A stretch of 64,000 nt of DNA from Alphaproteobacteria bacterium (GCA_037146715.1 JBAWWO010000003.1:1-64000), one strand, 5' to 3'; counted from the stretch's first letter, positions 41,401 through 47,444 are shown. Made by a program: numbers and translations. The notes: generated by a model from the letters alone, not told the origin.

Positions 41401-41921
41401 CAGGGGCGGGGGCAACCTATCCCCCACTAAGTTTGACTATAGATGGTGCCATTAGTTTGGAAAATGATGTGGTGATAGCCAACTCTCAAGTTTATGCAGA
41501 TACAACAATTACAACAACTGATGCGATGTCTTTGGTTCATCTTGTGGCGAATTCAGGAACGATTACAGTTAATGGAACTGTAAAACCAGCAGGCCTTTAC
41601 ACAGATGTGGGTCAATATATGGTTGGTCGAGATACTCCTCCTGCTCCTCCTCCGCCCGCTCCGCCTGCTCCTGGTCCTGCACAAAACACAGCTAATGGGA
41701 TTACAACGGCGGTCTCAACAAGCGTAGCCACCATAGGAACAAGCGTTATTACTACAAACACAATGCTGGCAAACTATAGAATGGAAGATCTAGCCTCTAC
41801 TGACTACACAAGCACACCTATTTATACACTTACAGGGACTAGTTTTGGAGGAACTGGAGTAGGCGGCGGCACTTATGGAGGAACTCGAGAGGAAGATGAT
41901 GAAGGGAACCCCTTACCTTAA
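26457..41921 (+). CDS. Giant two-partner-secretion exoprotein (TpsA, filamentous-haemagglutinin-like)
   Basis: This is a 5154-residue secreted protein in one unbroken frame, 14 bases after tpsB. A signal peptide (1-27) leads to a Pro/Ala-rich linker (30-75) and the TPS secretion domain (about 76-180), with NPYG (154-157) at the position of the family NPNG and GRIDVNQGLVYITNPYGMVY. Gly-rich beta-helix continues (190-480), then a GLUG-like region (about 640-970). The remainder is built from about 33 imperfect repeats centred on GGQTYNGPV/DQTYNGPV with NFNSTVDG and GTVTFNGNVG strings, a beta-helix design. The C-terminus has a Pro/Ala-rich block (5061-5075) and an acidic tail, with no recognised toxin domain. 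Likely role: large surface or released adhesin. Confidence 0.93.
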   Translation: MSFMGKKFGFFWAVVALVFWVGTPQANDGTTQTAAPEIAVTPKAPEAVAPSMPEAAIPVINITLAPPAPDALPQGADVRHGQADFAYSPNNLDVKTHTDLTRINWKSFDVGAQARVGFDQPSPQAVTVNEVLEQKMSHIAGRIDVNQGLVYITNPYGMVYHDGAVIDGHVVASTYRLNQEAFDKRGEMLFEPVHGIDGEISVEGKVTVRGPTAEQGGLMGIIAPYFTNKGHILGELSTIEVASGGEKVRVAFNRDKRIQFTVDGTAKGAKISATKGSKIEGKEIVMTVGAVEKVLDHAIRIDGELKATGLVEGEGGKIFLDGGESGQLSMEGKLDASGTEKGGQVVLQGKKISMGVEQDSVINASGKEGGEVLLGIHEYDSPAPGRNEGRVKTSHTDDVILGKKALIDASGTEKDGGHIVTYGRESVLLEKGDHSYSLAARSEGGKGGFIETSSKNVELLGHGDVSSGVGSKSAGQFYLDPISIFIQDDTGGSNIYSSGWVYDQLQLGDLTLSTGIGSDLSANESITINASIGDWGAKTLSFIAEKITINAPITNYSSGTLNLRGHRSGEVHLAYNSIEFGAGYDDGDPGSIYFGNGGFIKTFTANGQDISDYVTVGSQYQAYTNIYTAAQLAAMTSGTGSPNNFYAVATDIDLSAYNGGVWTPLDLSYVVITGDDLNGGSYKIQNMNVTGLDGSNNAGFVGTGGYGPNFDHLIFENPSITVTNPSSVGILGGNLYASTIKNCSVIASGDIINVTNTNASASNMYVGGLVGNLYRSSIQNSYVNGNVVMTNTAAATGLTVMMGSVFGEAYQGNADQSFSTGNVKVHNQGDASLGTLSIGGFAGDININGGSISDSFSLSNVTVDNGGDDSHGSIDTLNVGGFIGSNGNTISTSYFAGNISVTAQDTNAQNLHGFAGNNSGTIGSAYFYVDPLALIEDPNATKLTAAQMSDIHNFSGGEWGTRSTWKGGHDSYSNGRSLYPYLVNTGVPVPVAVAVDRVYPVITYSRGLVVPQITTTILDADGDNLAVSQNQYFVPPKAVFLSTTGGGNPMVGEFNSNGEPLVPNFYYGGQSFIGSLDGLVWETAMVGDSSSNFNAQQFYLQDGDLSFKGGEWAHEYTLQGDLTNLRTFTSSDPTTTGLLSGTITTRGGQHHGVISVVRDSTLTSTNTDGDYQYPAGFLSFHSPIDNDGDSPPVALTLEVHSGNGINLFSDATVATVGATHPLGSLTTNGNHPFNLYSNTITTTGDQTYNGWIQLNSNATLTGDNITFNNKIDGTYQFTVVPTTMATFHDLVGVWNNSLSSLIVNGPSTFAIQQYYWDWPTVQTSGSSNFDGSDYGQIYQNAVTLGYDQYFQTNGSSILLGNGSGSAGVNGDNHSLTSMNGNVTAADGTTWGNMTLSVTGAVSVGDLTMSGVNISTTAGQTYAGALVITDDTNLTDNSGSGIQFISGSVNGSADGVGSLTLTENGESFINISAPIGQTHPIYSIGTNGSLIINRSIATSGASGSDVDQNYGNAVAIGNYEITLSGANITFGSTIDPYSANGSQILTLTTSGTAGTTFSSTVGSDALGQLIVNGGLNIAGSAGNSITTVGGQTYHGPVSLVAVDQHDTDFGTINLTDSSSITFNGTIDRGDAPSQILNISVGNGDGTVTFNGNVGGSSPLFTLNIIGPTHIDGVSITTTGVGSSIVDQTYNGPVVLGAVLSMPGRVGRAYVPSTSSLSGVNINFLSTVDGGHPLAVSTSGDTGVTFGDLVGDDTYLDSLYVTGSAVIGNNISTAGGGQTYAGPVTLLNTESNMTTFTDTERLYLGVSNPNGRFGTPVGAVANAIIFNSAVDGSEDGTQGLTVNATKFVENFLSNGTVSFNGGVGQSYSFPSLTTTAGTSTTISENVGSPVDTNAGPIGYLEINSPTILGGDIYTVDGQNYNGSVSLTSDVTVQDQSVDSGSSIVNFNGTIDSFDGDAQSLTVISDSEGAGTVNFYGDIGYTNVLNTLNVTGTSIFGGNWVIWQPGQLESSQHFGFVNTVGSQTYNGPVQLGVDMWFEDNNSDRSLSSVVFNSTVDGIDDINFSFKSGSSVQSLVLGSGVGNNWPSDSAIGTITVGPVGTHVAIGVIFTFGNATFKGDIGTSTMPVALVLAGLELADNTEVTTLEGNVYTIFGQEYIGPVLLGAPSVTLTNFSDNSILFNSTIDSVTPGGSDLVLNPSGGGVSFGGNVGANAPLSSITVNGNSEISDDNPGDSFSFYTTGNQTYNGTFTNSNPENASFVAGVYPSSLYILEHPSDGFSSSLNTIGRNGSFSINGGGSANWNGNILTLSDFNSHRFMIFPGEGVVQGPQIPSQIPSLNGTPATSVLVVNTGLGAVVGNDSISSGSGIVVGDGQSINWDPESNLIVFTGLNGAHYTLIDADTGLNVDIGSNSQDVAVPTYPGTVTFGGQVDLGSVTVGSSDLPSTVSLSAPVNTGMGQTYYGRVVLNTSDDTTTPSYTIGLTDSNSDPTSSFVTFNSTVDGNPDAYQQSLVVTANSDSPNGVTFGGYVGSTTSLNTLFVTGTVHMNAGTNQGDTTTVTTAGDQTYNQRIILGADAIINAAGTVTFAGVTDDHSLTVNAPTTIINDAIYELDNLSVINGDGVTLLGSNVTTYGNQNYYGTILLGAPGGFTLTAGDTVSLQGGVNDNIAGYDLSIHQWYNSNKYQGGSLQLGGDFSFGIFNVPGVDLGGPRWSDPIITLIADTTFNFDPESIQGILGLANGGNAFTGGGHTLTVEPAITFPTYIAGPDHAGFNGNLIFSSDVILDANTAIKVVDGSSVTFSGNVDGPYDFTVNTNSTGSGMGNILFNGSVGYASSLSSLTVTGNTTLEGNVRTAGGQQSYIGPVTINNPITLDTADDGDAQGANISFSDSINSAGEGDYSANFDLNIFAGVGTVSTGSDVGSSYSLGNFAVHSEAINLGGNVTTVGGQSYNGNVTLTNNVMLRDNNDNLENSFIQFSANLDSDGIDGSSNYRNLRIQADSSGGTGSVTLGTVGDAYKLGSLTIVGNAILNGSISTVGGQTYNQTVQLNAINPYLVTLSDQNGDSLGASYIFFYDSVDTNRSQPDDPYQSLTVMAGTNEQPGIVTFGNGIGNWNQLNVLTVTGAAQIGGNMTASGGQTYNGPVSIIDNSIGDDNDPETISINFDTTDGGNNSTGADITFNSTVDGYDGDSDDTTNIAVTAGTEGTVTFAADVGTNFALSNFTVVGQTINLSGNVTTTGGQEYNGAVSLNNSLQLTDTSTNSPGGTISFDSTVDGAHDLTVSTPFSTEIWVEFDGGGGEYVPQLQSGGTANFVGNVGGMSILNSLDVSSGALINLGGNVTTAGTQIYRGPVVLNGDVSLDTTSDGDANGSNATFLSTVNSLEDLDYNLTVNVGTEGTATFDDSVGAQVSLNALQVTGAAILTGDVYTAGGQTYGGPVTLTATPSGDPSIGWITLHDPDSITFNDTITGTSQGLSSNNAGTTTFNGDVNIEALYVGGATAINGTTTITTAGFPLYTSDQTYDGPVLFGSDANITLSGVNLQFNGAIDSYDNDNFANLTLNTTGYTGSVFTQDVGSNAPLASLTVNATDGYALFRTNPISVTTIGDQTYNATYGTWLDNGDSAMTFTSGGTVYLSNGVWGAGNPLTIAQYNNGDSLVGGNLSFNGGENNYSFTFGTLTVPGIATVSLAGDTTFNFDAGSITTILGISDTGGTFAGNDWTLTIRPDFTLPATITGPDDGFDGSLIFNGNITLNQDSSIIVRDGYSVTFNETVDGNFNLTTNAHANGSVYFLNNVGGDYPILSLTTTGNTYLGYSNNLYGSPSSNEVIYVTTSGSSPSITDQDYNGPVWLGSGTSAVLSGVNILFNDIVNSNDGDNFANLTLNTTGYNGAIITQDVGINTPLGSLAVTATDGYVIFQSNPISVQTSGDQTYNAAYGTWLNNGGSAMTFTSGGTVYLHNGLGGGDNLLTIARYNTGDDYIGGNLVFGGGGYTFGTLIVPGVGAATVSLDGNTTWNFDPASISNILSMADSNGDFFGNYDALTIQPSITLPGLITGPDGFFTAFLTFNGDVSLFQDTTINVTDGYTVTFNGNVDGAYNFTVSAGNGGDDGPIGSVYFNSVGLTTPLASLTVNGYAGTDGGGFSFNTTGNQHFNNGFPNMNTGGIINATGPGAMVTFGGSVGTGQEFRLIAGTADSPGTAQFISTINTFSLTIGSAGDGGVATIASLGGDVTTTSGQSYNGPVQIMAGYGEGITLTSGNYVSFNSTVDGWYEGGQNLTVNANSGDSPVAFGGPVGTNRNLGNINITGSTIDLFGNVSTTNGQTYNGSVRLNTDITFTDNTYINFGNTVDSFDATPRSLILNAGYGVYFYGSLGCTNPLNILSITGATVFGTYTSIIYNAEGSSFYGTVNTVGGQTYNSPMYNEVDMTFTDQNDTLSNSSVVFNTVDGYGNFDGPKPLAGQTVTVVSGTIQDPGTVTFNGGVGNNIVIGDVIITGNTTFADNVGEASLGIGALLINNNATLNGNITTTGGQTYGGAVTIMGEVFLNSNANTITFNSTLDGWSDGENTLNLFSDAIFENSVGSLASFYELNAVAVTMNGGSVTTVENQSYYGLVTLGVGTTLTAGGAVYINGGVAGGGNDLTVDSTLQVTPDFTDLNSLVVTGDVSLSGNVITSGNQTYNGSVVLYDEDRTLTSTDGNIQLQGGVSGNGNALTTSGDLYLGTLESTKLFTGLSSLSWSVLHPYLAGNIVVDGMHTLSNYTGLNSPDAGTLLYSLMPADGGSYGIEITADIGLSSTLGSSQNFTYLQFDSTVTLGGNVNLIAESVLLNTVNSDPHDLTITGGAIFQGPLTVNNLTVTGTTTMNYSPIITTGNQTYQGAMSLGQDTTLQAGDSNSVTIGDVDTSNDGHALTLLPNAVITGDLTGLTSFTVGNVDLPGTTALGGSVSTVVEGDSTGDQTYWGPVNLTVTPITLTSGGGIYFKSTLEGASDLILNVTTTIDLAAGAGATYPPLSLTIDGAISLENDVVIANSQVYADTTITTTDAMSLVHLVANSGTITVNGTVKPAGLYTDVGQYMVGRDTPPAPPPPAPPAPGPAQNTANGITTAVSTSVATIGTSVITTNTMLANYRMEDLASTDYTSTPIYTLTGTSFGGTGVGGGTYGGTREEDDEGNPLP
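37025..38900. repeat. Two-copy large internal duplication in tpsA (about 0.96 kb units)
   Basis: The segment starting near 37029 (TTATCAGGGGTTAA) is repeated starting near 37989. Long stretches match: AATTTTGCAAACCTAAC, CAATACCACGGGATATA, TTATGGCACGTGG, and GCAATGACCTTTACCTCAGG. A less similar relative of the second half of the unit lies at about 34600-34900. Confidence 0.8.
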
Positions 41922-41924
41922 AAT

Positions 41925-42848
41925 CTATGGGTTTTCAACCCAGTTAGCAATTTTTCTGATTACCCAGCTATCGATAATTTTTCTTTCCCAGCCCCTAAGT
42001 CCCAAGTCTAGTTTTAGCATTAGGCTGTGATTTACAAACTCATCACTCTTACGATGGTGCCATTTTAGGATATTGTTGTGACCAACGCCCTCAGCATCAA
42101 CCAACACAACCCCTTGGGGATTTTTGGCATATGTTAAACTGAGCAAAGATTGGTCATACATATGGCGTCCCCCCAGCTTTGAATCTGGCAAAATCATATC
42201 TTCGTCTGAACAGTAGTCTAGCCATTGTTGAATAAATTTACGGCCTGTTGGCGTATTCTTCACCAATAGAAATCCTGCCCAGATAAGGCGAGATTCCTGG
42301 CAAGGCTTTGTTTGACAGTTGGCCTTAATCAATGCCTCTAACTTAATACGATTCCCAAGAAACCCAAAGATTTCCCTATTATATTCCGCCAGAATAACAT
42401 CATGAGTTTTGAGCAGTTCCAAAAGAGGTGACAAATTTCCCTTAATCATAAACCCACTGTCACAGTATAAAATGTACGCATTTTCAGGGGCCTGTTTCAT
42501 GGTATTCATAATGACCCAAGGTTTCCATAGCCAGGCTCCCGCCCCAGATTTATGATCAAAAATTCGTTGATGACTTTTAACAAAAACTGGATCGATTAGA
42601 TGCCTTTTATAATTGAAAATATAGCTAACCCCCTTTTTAAGAGCAGAATAAGTCAACATTTTTTGGTTTTTGTGAAAGACTTCATGTCCATCCGCATAAG
42701 ATACTAAATAAAGGGGTTCTGTGATTTCTTGTTGCAAGGGTGCTTTTGAAAGATCCCCCACGAAAAAAGCATGCATAAACACGAAAGCAATCAGGGCAAG
42801 GCCTAGAAAACTTAAAGCGATAACTGTTCTTAAAAGAATTTTTTTCAT
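41925..42848 (-). CDS. Membrane-anchored glycosyltransferase-like protein
   Basis: This protein of about 307 residues has an N-terminal anchor (ILLRTVIALSFLGLALIAFVF). The globular part has SGAGAWLWKPWVIMNTM, YCDSGFMIKG and IWAGFLLVKNTPTGRKFIQQWLDYC, which together resemble GT-A fold glycosyltransferase-like proteins where a D-x-G/D-x-D-type acidic motif binds the nucleotide sugar. No exact family is certain. ATG at 42848 gives a normal anchor; an ATG 24 bases upstream is possible. It converges with tpsA, 3 bases apart, raising the idea that it acts on surface molecules (inference only). Confidence 0.6.
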   Translation of the reverse strand: MKKILLRTVIALSFLGLALIAFVFMHAFFVGDLSKAPLQQEITEPLYLVSYADGHEVFHKNQKMLTYSALKKGVSYIFNYKRHLIDPVFVKSHQRIFDHKSGAGAWLWKPWVIMNTMKQAPENAYILYCDSGFMIKGNLSPLLELLKTHDVILAEYNREIFGFLGNRIKLEALIKANCQTKPCQESRLIWAGFLLVKNTPTGRKFIQQWLDYCSDEDMILPDSKLGGRHMYDQSLLSLTYAKNPQGVVLVDAEGVGHNNILKWHHRKSDEFVNHSLMLKLDLGLRGWERKIIDSWVIRKIANWVENP

Positions 42849-42957
42849 AATTTTACAAACAGATAAAATCATTTTTTCGGATATTCTTCAACAGATTTCT
42901 GGAAATACCTGCGATCATGACCTATATTGTGGTGATGCAACCTACTATAGGTAAATT

Positions 42958-43989
42958 TTGATTATTCTTGGTATAGAAACAAGCTGTGATGAAACGTCTG
43001 TGGCTCTTGTTACGGCAGAAAAGAAGATTTTGGCCCATCGGGTGCTATCCCAAATGGATCATGAATCTTTCGGGGGTGTTGTGCCAGAGCTGGCTGCCCG
43101 GGCCCATTTACAAGCTTTAGAATCTCTTTGTGCACAGACATTGCAGGATGCCCAGATTGGGTTTGATCAAATCACGGCTGTTGCGGCTACTTGTGGGCCC
43201 GGATTGATCGGAGGCTTGATTGTGGGGGCTACTTTTGGAAAGGCTTTGGCTTACTATCACGAGAAACCCTTTATTCCCGTGAATCATTTAGAGGGCCACG
43301 CCCTAACGGCCCGGCTTACGAATGATTTAGAGTTTCCTTATTTGTTGCTTTTAGTTTCTGGGGGCCACTGTCAAATTTTAGCGGTTGAGAATGTGGGATG
43401 CTATAAACTTTTGGGAACAAGCTTGGATGATGCCGTGGGGGAAACCTTTGATAAGGTGGCGAAAATGCTAGAGTTACCCTATCCCGGGGGCCCATCCTTA
43501 GAAAAGGCCGCCCAAAAAGGACACCCAGATCGCTTTCTTTTTCCCCGCCCTCTGACCCATCAAAACAATTGCTCTTTTTCCTTTTCCGGTCTTAAAACGG
43601 CTGTTCGCTATCAGATTGAAAAAAGCATGCCTCTGGATCCCCAAGATGTGGAAGACATAGCAGCCTCTTTCCAAAAAGCAGTGGCGGATATTTTAATCAA
43701 TCGTGTAGAAAATGCTTTTAAAATGAACAGTCATCTCAAGACGTTTGTGATGGCGGGGGGAGTTGCATCCAATGCTTATATTCGGGGAAAAATGGAAGAT
43801 TTTTGCCAAACCCAGAATATTCGATTTGTGGTGCCGCCCCAAAATTTGTGTACAGACAATGGGGCCATGATTGCCTGGGCAGGGCTGGAAAAGCTGCGTT
43901 TGGGCTATGAATCGGATTTGAATTTTAGCCCCAGACCTCGTTGGCCGTTGGAAGAATTAAAGCTTGGCAGAAATTCTTTCAATGTATAA
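42958..43989 (+). CDS. tsaD: tRNA N6-adenosine threonylcarbamoyltransferase
   Basis: TsaD transfers the threonylcarbamoyl group to A37 of ANN-decoding tRNAs (t6A), with TsaB and TsaE. The 343-residue protein has the ASKHA-type start ILGIETSCDETSVALV, the metal site HLEGHALTARL, the catalytic-fold segment LLLVSGGHCQIL, and the later VMAGGVASNAYIR and TDNGAMIAWAG. The start is TTG at 42958, as required by the conserved N-terminus. It is followed after 69 bases by fabI. Confidence 0.96.
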   Translation: MIILGIETSCDETSVALVTAEKKILAHRVLSQMDHESFGGVVPELAARAHLQALESLCAQTLQDAQIGFDQITAVAATCGPGLIGGLIVGATFGKALAYYHEKPFIPVNHLEGHALTARLTNDLEFPYLLLLVSGGHCQILAVENVGCYKLLGTSLDDAVGETFDKVAKMLELPYPGGPSLEKAAQKGHPDRFLFPRPLTHQNNCSFSFSGLKTAVRYQIEKSMPLDPQDVEDIAASFQKAVADILINRVENAFKMNSHLKTFVMAGGVASNAYIRGKMEDFCQTQNIRFVVPPQNLCTDNGAMIAWAGLEKLRLGYESDLNFSPRPRWPLEELKLGRNSFNV

Positions 43990-44058
43990 GATGTCTTTCA
44001 TGTTTTTTCATGCTACACATGTAGTACGATTCAAATAAATGTAATAAACGAGGATACA

Positions 44059-44871
44059 ATGCAAAATTTTTCTGGCCTGATGCATGGCAAAAAAGGCTTA
44101 ATTATGGGGCTAGCCAATGATCGATCTTTAGCGTGGCCCATTTCTCAAAAGTTAGCTGAGCAAGGCGCCCAATTGGCGTTTACTTATCAAGGTGAGATTT
44201 TAGAAAAGAGAGTTCGCCCTTTGGCGGAATCTTTGGGATCTGATCTTATTTTGCCTTGTGACGTTATAAACCCCACTGATTTGGATGCAACTTTTGAAAC
44301 AATAGAAAAGACCTGGGGCAAGCTAGATTTCGTTGTGCATGCGATTGCCTATTCTGATAAGGAAGAGCTCAAGGGGCCTTATTTTAATACAAGTCGGGCC
44401 AATTTTTTGAATGCGATGGATGTTTCTTGCTATTCTTTTACAGCTATTGCTCAGCGGGCCCAGAAACTGATGACAGAAGGCGGCAGCTTGATTAGTTTAA
44501 CCTATTATGGGGCGGAAAAAGTTATGCCTCACTATAATGTTATGGGTGTTGCCAAGGCTGCTCTTGAATCCAGCATTCGGTATTTGGCTGTTGATTTGGG
44601 TCGCCAAAATATCCGCGTTAATGGCTTGTCTGCAGGACCTGTGAAAACTCTAGCTGCTTCAGCTATTGGGGATTTTGGGTATATTTTAAAATGGAATCAG
44701 CATAACTCTCCGCTAAAACGTAACGTCAGTTTGGAAGATATTGGCAAGGCAGGGCTTTATTTGCTTAGCGATCTGTCTTCTGGGGTTACAGGGGAAATTC
44801 ACCACGTAGATTGTGGATATCACGTGGTTGGAATGAAATCAGTTGATGCGCCTGATATAAGTATTGTATAA
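44059..44871 (+). CDS. fabI: Enoyl-[acyl-carrier-protein] reductase (NADH)
   Basis: FabI carries out the last reduction in each round of fatty-acid elongation. The 270-residue protein has the FabI-type nucleotide motif GLANDRSLAWPISQKL, HAIAYSDKEEL, and the catalytic Tyr and Lys in PHYNVMGVAKAALE (Y-x6-K). The substrate loop RVNGLSAGPVKTLAASAIGDF is conserved. It is the target of triclosan-like inhibitors in other bacteria. An AACGAGG site lies upstream, and it heads a likely unit with yggT and folD. Confidence 0.95.
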   Translation: MQNFSGLMHGKKGLIMGLANDRSLAWPISQKLAEQGAQLAFTYQGEILEKRVRPLAESLGSDLILPCDVINPTDLDATFETIEKTWGKLDFVVHAIAYSDKEELKGPYFNTSRANFLNAMDVSCYSFTAIAQRAQKLMTEGGSLISLTYYGAEKVMPHYNVMGVAKAALESSIRYLAVDLGRQNIRVNGLSAGPVKTLAASAIGDFGYILKWNQHNSPLKRNVSLEDIGKAGLYLLSDLSSGVTGEIHHVDCGYHVVGMKSVDAPDISIV

Positions 44872-44903
44872 AGGGTAATACATAAATTTCAGGAGGACAC
44901 ACT

Positions 44904-45230
44904 ATGGACATCATTCTTTACCCTTTGATTGAGCTTATTAGGCTTATTATTGCTCTGTACAACGGAGCTCTTATCGTTTACGTGATCTTACATCTTTTGA
45001 TGGTGTTCAAGGTTTTGGAAACAAAGAACAAGTTTGTTTCTGGTGTTTATGAATTTCTGCAGAAATTGATTGAGCCTTTGGCCCGTCATATCCGGAAGGT
45101 TATTCCAACAGTTGGTGGATTTGATCTATCCATCCTTATTTTGTTTATGGCGTCTTATTATTTGAGCTTGTTTTTCCAAGGCATTGCCATTCGGTACTCT
45201 ATGTCAAGTATGATGAACATACTATCGTAG
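44904..45230 (+). CDS. YggT family membrane protein
   Basis: The protein has 108 residues, with two hydrophobic blocks (about 5-35 and 70-100) separated by KLIEPLARHIRKVIPTVGGFDLSILIL; the EP-R-IRK-IP-GG-D-SI pattern is the YggT/CCB3 signature. Members are small inner-membrane proteins linked to osmotic stress and, in organelles, cytochrome assembly; the exact role is unknown. A GGAGG site lies upstream. It sits 6 bases before folD. Confidence 0.9.
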   Translation: MDIILYPLIELIRLIIALYNGALIVYVILHLLMVFKVLETKNKFVSGVYEFLQKLIEPLARHIRKVIPTVGGFDLSILILFMASYYLSLFFQGIAIRYSMSSMMNILS

Positions 45231-45236
45231 GTATGC

Positions 45237-46091
45237 ATGGTTCAGATTTTAGATGGTAAGCACCAAGCGGAACTTTTAAAATCTGATCTTATCAAGAGAA
45301 TTGCGGATCTAAAAAACAAGGATGTTCATCCCAAACTGGCCGTTGTGTTGGTGGGGGATGACCCTGCCTCCCATCTTTATGTGAAGAAAAAGCAAGAAAA
45401 AGCTGCCCAATTAGGTATTGAAGCAACACTATATCGTTTGCCGGCGGATACGACTCAACAGAAACTTCACGAACAGTTAGGTGCTTTGAATCAGGATAAT
45501 ACCGTTCATGGGATACTGCTGCAGCTGCCCCTTCCCAAACATTTAGATACACTGGAAGCCCTTAAAAACATTGATCCCGATAAAGATGTGGATGGGTTAA
45601 CCCCGACCAATGTTGGTCTATTTTCTCTGAATGTCCCTAACTTTATTCCCTGCACCCCTCAGGGATGCCTTCATCTGATTCACCTGTGGAAAAAAGATTT
45701 AAAAGGGCTGAATGCCCTTGTGATTGGTCGTTCTGCTTTGGTGGGAAGCCCTGTGGCCCGTTTGTTACTACAAGAAAACTGTACTGTAACCATGGCTCAT
45801 AGCCATACGGTAAATATTGCAGACCTTTGCCATCACGCAGATATCGTCATTGCCGCTATAGGCAAAAAGAATTTTGTTCAGGGAACTTGGGTCAAATCGG
45901 GTGCTTGTCTTATTGATGTGGGAATTAATCCCCTGGACGACCAACGCATTACGGGGGATATTGATTTTGACACAGCCACGAAGGTAGCTGGAGCCATCAG
46001 CCCCGTGCCTGGTGGGGTTGGTCCCTTGACCGTTATATTTCTAATGACAAACACAGTTAAGGCGGCTGAGCAGCAGGGGAAGGCTTCCTAA
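45237..46091 (+). CDS. folD: Bifunctional methylenetetrahydrofolate dehydrogenase/cyclohydrolase
   Basis: FolD interconverts methylene-THF and formyl-THF in one-carbon metabolism. The 284-residue protein shows the catalytic Lys in SHLYVKKKQEKAAQLGI, the QLPLPKHL segment, PDKDVDGLTP, and the dinucleotide site VIGRSALVGSPVARLL. The final PGGVGPLTVIFLMTNT is a family signature. It overlaps the following DUF721 gene by one base (TAATG), so the two are coupled. Confidence 0.96.
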   Translation: MVQILDGKHQAELLKSDLIKRIADLKNKDVHPKLAVVLVGDDPASHLYVKKKQEKAAQLGIEATLYRLPADTTQQKLHEQLGALNQDNTVHGILLQLPLPKHLDTLEALKNIDPDKDVDGLTPTNVGLFSLNVPNFIPCTPQGCLHLIHLWKKDLKGLNALVIGRSALVGSPVARLLLQENCTVTMAHSHTVNIADLCHHADIVIAAIGKKNFVQGTWVKSGACLIDVGINPLDDQRITGDIDFDTATKVAGAISPVPGGVGPLTVIFLMTNTVKAAEQQGKAS

Positions 46092-46531
46092 TGGCTGTTC
46101 ATTTTGTGGGAAACGTTCTGAAAGGTTTGTCAAAAACATACTTGGAAAAAAAGGGATATGTGCTTAGCACGCTTCTTAACAATTGGGATTTTGTGGTGGG
46201 GGAATCTTATGCGGCCTACTGCCTACCGGAAAAAATATTTTTCAAAAAGGGGGAACCTGGCACTTTATATCTAAACGTTTACAGCCCCAGCATGTTGATG
46301 AGTTTGCAACATGTTTATTTGTTGCTGATTGAAAAAATTAATACCTATTTTGGATACACGGTTCTGGAAAAAATTATTTTCAAACGGGCGATTATGCCAG
46401 AAAAAATAAAGCCGAAAGCACCCTTGCCCCCGCCTCCTGACAATCCGGCTGTTCAAGAACTTTTGTCTGACTTCCCCGAGGGTGACTTAAAAGAACGCCT
46501 TCGCGATTTGGGGAAAAGGCTGCACACCTAA
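46091..46531 (+). CDS. DUF721/DciA-like protein
   Basis: The 146-residue protein matches the DUF721 domain over residues 5-100 (LLNNWDFVVGESYAAYCLPEKI, then a beta-rich LYLNVYSPSMLMSLQHV). Related proteins (DciA) help load the replicative helicase in bacteria lacking DnaC, so a replication role is possible. The C-terminal 40 residues are Pro-rich (PKAPLPPPPDNP) then charged. It is coupled with folD and converges with the FkbM gene, overlapping its end by 4 bases. Confidence 0.8.
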   Translation: MAVHFVGNVLKGLSKTYLEKKGYVLSTLLNNWDFVVGESYAAYCLPEKIFFKKGEPGTLYLNVYSPSMLMSLQHVYLLLIEKINTYFGYTVLEKIIFKRAIMPEKIKPKAPLPPPPDNPAVQELLSDFPEGDLKERLRDLGKRLHT

Positions 46532-47277
46532 GGTTGCGCTAAGAAAATAAAATTGAAAATATAATCCTTCTTATTGCCAGTCCAAGCATCATTATGATGG
46601 ATCCCGCTATCAAAAAATTCTAAACTCTGAAGCTTCCCGTCAAAAAGAGCAAATCCTTTGTAGCCAAGGCCTTCAATCCATTTTATGTCAGATAAGATAG
46701 AGCGTTTTGTGTGGCGTTCTTCCATTTCTATAAGAAGGGTAGGTTTTTCTCGTTTCAAAGTTTTTTCCGCACCCATTAGAACTTCTTTTTCAAAGCCTTC
46801 CACGTCAATCTTAATAAATCCAATATCTTTCAAGTTAAAGTCATCCAATTTCTTGCAATCTACCTGGATAGGTAAAAAGTTCTTTTGGATATTGTTAGGA
46901 TTTAAAGAAGCTCCTTGATTTGACAATTTTCCTTTGCGTCCCAAGGGAATCCGAAGTGTTTCTTGACGGGTCTTATCAGAAAGTGCACAGGAGAAAACTT
47001 CTGCATTTGAAGGGCTATTTTTTTTCAGGAAAGCGAACATTTTGGGATTTGGTTCAAAGGCAAAAACTTTTTTAGAAAGCTTAGCTAAGGCTACCGTATA
47101 AGTGCCTTTGTTTGCCCCTACATCAATACTATTTTTATTTTTGTCGACCAAAAAGGGAAGCATCCGAAACTCCGGCTCACCTTTTCGATACTCTTTCTTA
47201 TGCCTGTAGGAAGCATACCAAGATCTGGGTACAAGATGATATTTGATAAACTCTTCTAGAGAAAATTTATATTGCAC
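46528..47277 (-). CDS. FkbM-family SAM-dependent methyltransferase
   Basis: The protein has 249 residues. The SAM site is NSIDVGANKGTYTVALAKL, followed by VFAFEPNPKMFAFL, and the FkbM signature IGFIKIDVEGFEKEVLMGA is clear. Members O-methylate sugars or small metabolites, often in polysaccharide modification. It stands alone on the minus strand. The substrate is unknown; the presence of two glycosyltransferase-type genes in the window suggests, weakly, glycan methylation. Confidence 0.9.
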   Translation of the reverse strand: MQYKFSLEEFIKYHLVPRSWYASYRHKKEYRKGEPEFRMLPFLVDKNKNSIDVGANKGTYTVALAKLSKKVFAFEPNPKMFAFLKKNSPSNAEVFSCALSDKTRQETLRIPLGRKGKLSNQGASLNPNNIQKNFLPIQVDCKKLDDFNLKDIGFIKIDVEGFEKEVLMGAEKTLKREKPTLLIEMEERHTKRSILSDIKWIEGLGYKGFALFDGKLQSLEFFDSGIHHNDAWTGNKKDYIFNFIFLAQP

Positions 47278-47379
47278 AACAAGTTCCTTTCTTTGAATGT
47301 TTATACCTCGATTCCCTGTCGCTGAATAGAGGATTTTCCACTCTTTTTTGAAACAATAAAAATGACATTGAATTATCTA

Positions 47380-47412
47380 TTGACTTTTATTCTTTACGCT
47401 TCAAAGTATTTA
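47380..47412 (+). promoter_or_regulatory. Possible promoter block before the 37-residue secreted peptide
   Basis: ATTGACTTTTATTCTT near 47379-47394 resembles ATTGACTTTTACTGTT at 47594-47609, ahead of the next secreted-protein gene. Each offers a TTGACT -35, with only weak -10 matches about 16-21 bases on. The shared block is better supported than the exact promoter spacing. Confidence 0.35.
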
Positions 47413-47444
47413 ATGGGAAGACAATTAATACTGGGAAGAAAATC

